From Gelidibacter sp039916245 (lineage in GTDB: Bacteria > Bacteroidota > Bacteroidia > Flavobacteriales > Flavobacteriaceae): a stretch of 9,364 nt of DNA. The stretch is from positions 1 to 9,364 of the forward strand of contig NZ_JBDSLS010000160.1 in assembly GCF_039916245.1 (NCBI RefSeq). Direction: 5' to 3'. This document shows positions 6,034 to 9,364 of the stretch, one piece after another (the first letter of the stretch is position 1; each line of letters starts with the position of its first letter). The notes beneath the pieces are model-generated. The model did not search any database. It was not told where the DNA came from and was given only the letters and a program-made list of their open reading frames with translations. The position numbers and the translations under genes are program-made.

Positions 6034-6069
6034 ACTTCAATTTCAACTTCAACTTCAATTTTAACTTGA
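6034..6069. repeat. ACTTCA-type hexamer array
   Basis: Six units in exact period 6 from 6034 to 6069: three ACTTCA and three variants (ATTTCA, ATTTTA, ACTTGA). It resembles, in inverse orientation, the AGTTCA units at 8721-8732. Confidence 0.75.
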
Positions 6070-6136
6070 TCTTACTGTTCAAACAAGAAATGTCTTATTA
6101 TTCGTGCTTTTGTGCCATAGCTTTTCTAATTTCGTG

Positions 6137-6170
6137 AATCGTAAATCAAAAATCGTAAATCAAAAATCTA
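6137..6170. repeat. AATCNNA heptamer array abutting the aroA start codon
   Basis: AATCGTA and AATCAAA alternate twice (6137, 6144, 6151 and 6158), followed by a shortened AATCTA at 6165-6170. The ATG of aroA begins at 6171 with no spacer, so the array itself is the ribosome-loading region of aroA. It can equally be read as a 14-bp direct repeat present twice. Confidence 0.9.
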
Positions 6171-7403
6171 ATGTTGTTAACTCTTCATAAATCTACGCTT
6201 GTAGAAAATCCCCCTAAAATCGTTATCACCGGCTCAAAAAGTGAGTCCAACAGATTATTGCTTTTGCAAGCGCTGTATCCAGAATTGCAGATTCAGAATG
6301 TCTCCAATTCTGACGATTCAGAAGTGATGCAAAAAGCATTGAAATCCACATCAAACCTAATTGATATCAATCATGCGGGAACGGCGATGCGTTTTTTGAC
6401 GGCATTTTTTTCGACTCAAGAAGGTAGAGAGATCACGATTACGGGATCGGCACGAATGAAAGAACGCCCAATCCAAGTCTTAGTTGAAGCTTTGAATGCG
6501 CTAGGTGCTGATATTTCCTATTTGGAGGCTGAAGGTTGTCCGCCTTTAAGGATCAACGGTAAATCTCTTCAAAAAGATCAAGTGACTTTAAAGGCCAACG
6601 TGAGTAGTCAATATATTTCAGCGCTTTTGTTGATTGCTCCAAAATTAAACAACGGATTGGAATTAACTTTAGAAGGCGAAATTACCTCCGTGCCTTATAT
6701 CAACATGACTTTGGATTTGCTTAACCAAATTGGGGTTGAAACCAGTTTTGAGAACAATAAGATAAAAGTAAGCCCGCTTAAAAGTCTGAACGCGTATCAA
6801 AAAGCCTTGACGGTTGAGAGCGATTGGTCATCGGCGTCTTATTTTTACAGTATTGTCGCATTAGCTCCGGTGGGAACAGAAATTACTTTATCATCCTACA
6901 AAAAAGATAGCTTACAAGGGGATTCTGTTTTGGCAACTATTTACACCGATTTTGGTGTGGTCACAACCTTCGACAATAACTCTATTACCCTTTCAAAAAA
7001 GACCGACTGCCTACTGCAGACTGTCGACTGCCAACTTAAAAACGCGCCAGACATCGCACAAACTATCGCCGTGACCTGTTTTGGCTTGGGAGTTGGCTGT
7101 CATCTTACTGGACTTCATACCTTAAAGATAAAAGAGACCGACCGACTTGTTGCCTTAAAAACCGAACTTGAAAAATTGGGGGCGCAGGTTGAAATCACAA
7201 ATGATTCTTTAAAGTTGAAATCTTCTGCCAACATCACTGATCATGTGGCTATTGGTACGTATCACGACCACAGAATGGCGATGGCCTTTGCTCCGTTAGG
7301 TTTAAAAACTAACCTTCAAATCGAGGATGCCATGGTTGTTTCAAAATCCTATCCGACCTTTTGGGAAGACCTCAAAGCTATCGGTTTTAAAATAGCAAAA
7401 TAA
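6171..7403 (+). CDS. aroA: 3-phosphoshikimate 1-carboxyvinyltransferase (EPSP synthase)
   Basis: AroA transfers the enolpyruvyl group of PEP to shikimate 3-phosphate, the penultimate step to chorismate. The 410 residues are slightly shorter than E. coli AroA (427). Motifs in order: GSKSESNR (21-28; Lys23, Ser24, Arg28), HAGTAMRF (68-75), RMKERP (95-100), SSQ (145-147), SDWSSAS (217-223), PDIAQTIAV (293-301) with the likely catalytic Asp294, KETDR (321-325, Glu322), DHRMAMAF (366-373) and SKSYP (391-395, Lys392). Relative to E. coli, Phe75 replaces Pro101 and His68 replaces Asn94 in the PEP/glyphosate loop. A period-7 DNA repeat forms codons 279-290, shortly before Asp294. ATG 6171 abuts a heptamer array, and the N-terminus MLLTLHKS fits the family. 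The gene is separated from the other aromatic genes by the housekeeping genes. Confidence 0.96.
   Translation: MLLTLHKSTLVENPPKIVITGSKSESNRLLLLQALYPELQIQNVSNSDDSEVMQKALKSTSNLIDINHAGTAMRFLTAFFSTQEGREITITGSARMKERPIQVLVEALNALGADISYLEAEGCPPLRINGKSLQKDQVTLKANVSSQYISALLLIAPKLNNGLELTLEGEITSVPYINMTLDLLNQIGVETSFENNKIKVSPLKSLNAYQKALTVESDWSSASYFYSIVALAPVGTEITLSSYKKDSLQGDSVLATIYTDFGVVTTFDNNSITLSKKTDCLLQTVDCQLKNAPDIAQTIAVTCFGLGVGCHLTGLHTLKIKETDRLVALKTELEKLGAQVEITNDSLKLKSSANITDHVAIGTYHDHRMAMAFAPLGLKTNLQIEDAMVVSKSYPTFWEDLKAIGFKIAK
7005..7039 (-). repeat. Heptamer repeat block inside the aroA coding sequence
   Basis: Units GACTGCC (7005), TACTGCA (7012), GACTGTC (7019) and GACTGCC (7026), then AACTTAA (7033), follow in exact period 7. 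On the minus strand they read as GGCAGTC-type units, and AGTTGGCAGTC (complement of 7025-7035) is identical to sequence in the 4455-4496 array. In the protein they give Asp-Cys at 279-280 and again at 286-287, a seven-residue period. The reading frame is kept. Confidence 0.75.
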
Positions 7404-7418
7404 TAAACGGTCATTTAC

Positions 7419-7450
7419 TTGACAACGCCTACTTTGAGGTCGTATATTTG
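7419..7450 (+). promoter_or_regulatory. Bacteroidetes-type promoter for queA
   Basis: TTG (7419-7421, -33 element) and TATATTTG (7443-7450, a perfect TAnnTTTG -7 element) are 21 bases apart, as expected for the primary sigma factor of Bacteroidetes. Transcription should begin near 7457, leaving a leader of about 130 nt before queA. Confidence 0.75.
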
Positions 7451-7456
7451 CAGCTT

Positions 7457-7586
7457 GCAAAAAAATCTATATAGCGCGTTATAAAGCACTTATAAATTAG
7501 TGCCCATTACTCGTGTGATAGAAAATGGATTCTTGAGATCTGTCGGCAGATAGATCTGAACATTTAAAAAAATTAAATATAAACGT
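7457..7586 (+). other. Predicted long 5' leader of queA with small hairpins
   Basis: If the upstream promoter is used, this is transcribed but not translated. GCACT (7486-7490) can pair with AGTGC (7499-7503). ATCTG (7538-7542) can pair with CAGAT (7547-7551), and that CAGAT can instead pair with ATCTG at 7554-7558, giving two exclusive helices. The last 25 bases are A-rich and unstructured, typical of initiation regions in this phylum. I could not fit a known preQ1 riboswitch consensus. Confidence 0.4.
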
Positions 7587-8636
7587 ATGAAATTATCCCA
7601 CTTTGGTTTTAAACTTCCAGATGAATTATTAGCTGAATACCCAGCCGAAAACAGAGATGAAGCTCGTTTGATGGTCTTGGACAGAAAGAAGCAGACGATT
7701 GAGCATAAATTATTCAAGGATATTATCGATTATTTTGATGAAGGCGATGTGATGATCCTTAATAATACAAAGGTTTTTCCGGCGCGTTTATATGGTAATA
7801 AAGAAAAAACAGGTGCGAGAATTGAAGTGTTCTTATTGAGAGAGCTAAATGAAGAGCAGCGTCTTTGGGATGTTTTGGTTGACCCGGCGCGTAAAATACG
7901 TATTGGTAACAAATTGTATTTTGGAGATGATGAGACTTTAGTTGCTGAGGTTATTGATAACACGACTTCCAGAGGCCGTACTTTGCGTTTCCTGTACGAT
8001 GGTTCTTATAAAGAATTCCGCCAAAAATTAACTGAGCTTGGAGAAACACCTCTTCCTAAATATATCAAAAGAGAGGTTGAGCCAGAAGATGAAGAGCGCT
8101 ATCAAACTATTTTTGCTAAAAAAGAAGGAGCTGTTGCTGCGCCAACAGCAGGTTTGCATTTTTCTAAACATTTATTAAAGCGTTTGGAGATTAAAGGTAT
8201 TGAATTTGCTGAAGTAACACTTCACGTTGGTTTAGGCACGTTTAACCCGGTTGAGGTTGAAGATTTGTCCAAACATAAAATGGACAGTGAAGAGGCATTC
8301 GTTACTCAGGAAGCAGCTGATATTGTCAATAATGCCAAATCTCATAAAAAAAGAGTTTGTGCTGTAGGTACAACGGCGATGCGTGCTATTGAAAGTGCAG
8401 TATCCTCAAATGGAACGCTGAATGAGTTTTCAGGTTGGACTAATAAATTTATTTTCCCTCCGTATGACTTTAGTATTGCCAACTGTATGATTACCAATTT
8501 CCATACACCAAAATCGACATTATTAATGATGGCTTCTGCTTTTGCAGGTCATGATTTCATAAAGAAAGCTTACGAAGAGGCTGTTAAGGAAAAATACCGT
8601 TTCTATACTTATGGAGACGCGATGTTGATCCTATAA
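7587..8636 (+). CDS. queA: tRNA preQ1(34) S-adenosylmethionine ribosyltransferase-isomerase (QueA)
   Basis: QueA moves and isomerises the ribosyl part of S-adenosylmethionine onto preQ1 at the wobble base 34 of tRNAs for Tyr, His, Asn and Asp, giving epoxyqueuosine. The 349 residues match the family's usual length. Conserved blocks are EYPAENRDEARLMV (17-30), LNNTKVFPARL (58-68), LVDPARKIRIG (97-107), PLPKYIKR (145-152), GAVAAPTAGLHFS (171-183), LHVGLGTF (202-209), GTTAMRAIES (251-260), FIFPPY (278-283), TNFHTPKSTLLMM (293-305) and YRFYTYGDAMLI (337-348), so the protein is complete. It has its own promoter and terminator and is probably a single-gene unit. ATG 7587 agrees with the conserved N-terminal MKLSHFGF. 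Confidence 0.97.
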   Translation: MKLSHFGFKLPDELLAEYPAENRDEARLMVLDRKKQTIEHKLFKDIIDYFDEGDVMILNNTKVFPARLYGNKEKTGARIEVFLLRELNEEQRLWDVLVDPARKIRIGNKLYFGDDETLVAEVIDNTTSRGRTLRFLYDGSYKEFRQKLTELGETPLPKYIKREVEPEDEERYQTIFAKKEGAVAAPTAGLHFSKHLLKRLEIKGIEFAEVTLHVGLGTFNPVEVEDLSKHKMDSEEAFVTQEAADIVNNAKSHKKRVCAVGTTAMRAIESAVSSNGTLNEFSGWTNKFIFPPYDFSIANCMITNFHTPKSTLLMMASAFAGHDFIKKAYEEAVKEKYRFYTYGDAMLIL

Positions 8637-8656
8637 ATAATATATTTTATACAGAT

Positions 8657-8690
8657 AAAGCCTCGTCGTTATGATGGGGCTTTTCGTTTT
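8657..8690 (+). terminator. Intrinsic terminator after queA
   Basis: AAAGCCTCGTC (8657-8667) pairs with GATGGGGCTTT (8673-8683) over 11 base pairs, two of them G-U, around a 5-nt loop. T-rich sequence follows (8681-8690, broken by CG). It starts 20 bases after the queA stop codon. Confidence 0.88.
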
Positions 8691-8692
8691 AG

Positions 8693-8742
8693 GGTTTCAG
8701 GTTTCAGGTTTCTTGTTTCAAGTTCAAGTTCAATTTCGATTT
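8693..8742. repeat. GGTTTCA heptamer array passing into AGTTCA hexamers
   Basis: Heptamers GGTTTCA (8693, 8700), GGTTTCT (8707) and TGTTTCA (8714) are followed by hexamers AGTTCA (8721, 8727) and ATTTCG (8733), then ATTT. The palindrome copy 3 begins at the next base, 8743. The array starts two bases after the terminator region. Confidence 0.8.
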
Positions 8743-8776
8743 CCCGCCTCCACAAAAGCTACGGACGGGCAAGCAA
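8743..8776. repeat. CCCGCC...CGGGCAAGCA dispersed palindromic repeat, copy 3
   Basis: CCCG (8743-8746) pairs with CGGG (8766-8769) and TCC (8749-8751) with GGA (8763-8765). It matches copy 1 at 29 of 34 bases and has the same orientation relative to the flanking genes. Confidence 0.85.
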
Positions 8777-8833
8777 CTTCGCTCTTTTTCAAACTTTAAG
8801 ATGACCTTATCAAAAATGCGTCAATCCTTTCAC

Positions 8834-8841
8834 TATTTTTG
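8834..8841 (+). promoter_or_regulatory. Candidate -7 box immediately before rlmN
   Basis: TATTTTTG is a perfect match to TAnnTTTG. No clear TTG lies 19-21 bases upstream. A start about six bases downstream (near 8847) would leave a leader of only two or three bases before ATG 8850. Confidence 0.45.
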
Positions 8842-8849
8842 CAACTGCA

Positions 8850-9364
8850 ATGGAAATAACAAAAAAAGACATACGAGCATTAAGTAAAGAACAACTTCGC
8901 GAATTTTTCGTCACGCAAGGTGATAAAGAATTCCGAGGGAATCAGGTATATGAATGGCTGTGGAGCAAAGGCGCTCACAAGTTTGAAGACATGACCAACA
9001 TTTCCAAGGAAACCCGACAGATGTTGGAAGATCATTTTGTCATCAACCATATTGAGGTGGATCAAATGCAACGTAGCAATGACGGAACCATTAAAAATGC
9101 CATTCGGTTGCATGATGGTTTGATCGTGGAATCGGTGTTGATTCCAACAAAGACCCGTTCTACAGCATGCGTATCGTCTCAAGTGGGCTGTAGTCTTGAT
9201 TGTAAATTCTGTGCCACAGCACGGCTCAAACGCATGCGGAATCTCAATCCTGATGAAATTTTTGATCAGGTCGTCGCTATTGATAAAGAAAGCCGATTAT
9301 ACTTCAACCGACCTTTAAGCAATATCGTATTTATGGGGATGGGAGAACCACTCATGAACTATAA
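8850..9364 (+). CDS. rlmN: Dual-specificity 23S rRNA/tRNA adenine-C2 methyltransferase RlmN, N-terminal part (runs off window)
   Basis: RlmN is a radical-SAM enzyme that methylates C2 of A2503 in 23S rRNA and A37 in some tRNAs. ATG 8850 opens a frame that stays open to the window end, giving 171 residues of a protein usually around 350 long. The N-terminal accessory domain (MEITKKDIRALSKEQLREF, then NQVYEWLWSKG at 31-41) is typical. VESVLIP (93-99) precedes CVSSQVGCSLDCKFCATA (107-124), which holds the iron-sulfur cluster motif CX3CX2C (Cys114, Cys118, Cys121). FMGMGEPLMNY (161-171) is the SAM-binding GEP motif. The methyl-carrying cysteine near the C-terminus lies outside the window. The start is fixed by the conserved N-terminus. 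It lies 213 bp after queA, beyond that gene's terminator, so it needs its own promoter. Confidence 0.96.
   Translation, partial: MEITKKDIRALSKEQLREFFVTQGDKEFRGNQVYEWLWSKGAHKFEDMTNISKETRQMLEDHFVINHIEVDQMQRSNDGTIKNAIRLHDGLIVESVLIPTKTRSTACVSSQVGCSLDCKFCATARLKRMRNLNPDEIFDQVVAIDKESRLYFNRPLSNIVFMGMGEPLMNY

Noticed and set aside
7005..7039. Frameshift or broken aroA caused by the internal repeat
   Set aside because: The frame continues through all downstream motifs (PDIAQTIAV, KETDR, DHRMAMAF), so the gene is intact.
7457..7586. preQ1 riboswitch before queA
   Set aside because: The C-rich loop and A-rich tail pseudoknot of preQ1-I, and the larger preQ1-II fold, could not be matched; kept only as an unassigned leader.
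8880..9182. Minus-strand open frame within rlmN
   Set aside because: It is antisense to the conserved rlmN frame, which carries the full radical-SAM motif.

Overview
The window reads as a chromosomal segment from a member of the Bacteroidetes, most likely a marine-type Flavobacteriaceae. The evidence is an AT-rich sequence, A-rich leaders with almost no Shine-Dalgarno signal, a near-perfect Bacteroidetes sigma-factor promoter (TTG, 21 nt, TATATTTG) before queA, and a DAHP synthase carrying a C-terminal chorismate mutase, an architecture well known in Bacteroidetes. All coding regions look intact apart from the two cut by the window ends. I see no tRNA, rRNA, transposase, phage gene or CRISPR array.

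Layout: positions 1-2666 hold the end of an aminotransferase, then tyrA (prephenate dehydrogenase) and DAHP synthase/chorismate mutase, all on the + strand and closed by a strong hairpin terminator at 2671-2706. A single minus-strand gene (2771-3415) encodes an unrecognised exported protein. From 3502 onward everything is on the + strand: rsgA (30S assembly GTPase), dtd (D-aminoacyl-tRNA deacylase), a short MazG-like pyrophosphohydrolase, aroA (EPSP synthase), queA (queuosine synthesis) with its terminator at 8657-8690, and the 5' half of rlmN.

The genes fall into two functional threads. One is aromatic amino acid synthesis: DAHP synthase makes the first shikimate-pathway product, AroA makes EPSP, chorismate mutase makes prephenate, and TyrA with the aminotransferase leads towards tyrosine. 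The other is translation and nucleotide housekeeping: RsgA, Dtd, the MazG-like protein, QueA and RlmN.

The genes are ordinary; the spaces between them are not. Most gaps on the + strand side contain short tandem arrays, and most of these arrays have a period of seven bases although their sequences differ (CAGTNNN, CGTTATT, AATCNNA, GTTTGTT, GGTTTCA, TTGGAAT). In three gaps a GC-rich palindrome beginning CCCGCC and ending in CGGGCA sits directly against such an array, with zero spacing, and array-like sequence resumes on its other side. A further period-7 block related to the CAGTNNN array lies inside the aroA coding sequence. Arrays or repeats run right up to, or close to, the start codons of tyrA, DAHP synthase and aroA. 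This array-plus-palindrome arrangement is the most unusual thing in the window. The rest is conserved core genome.
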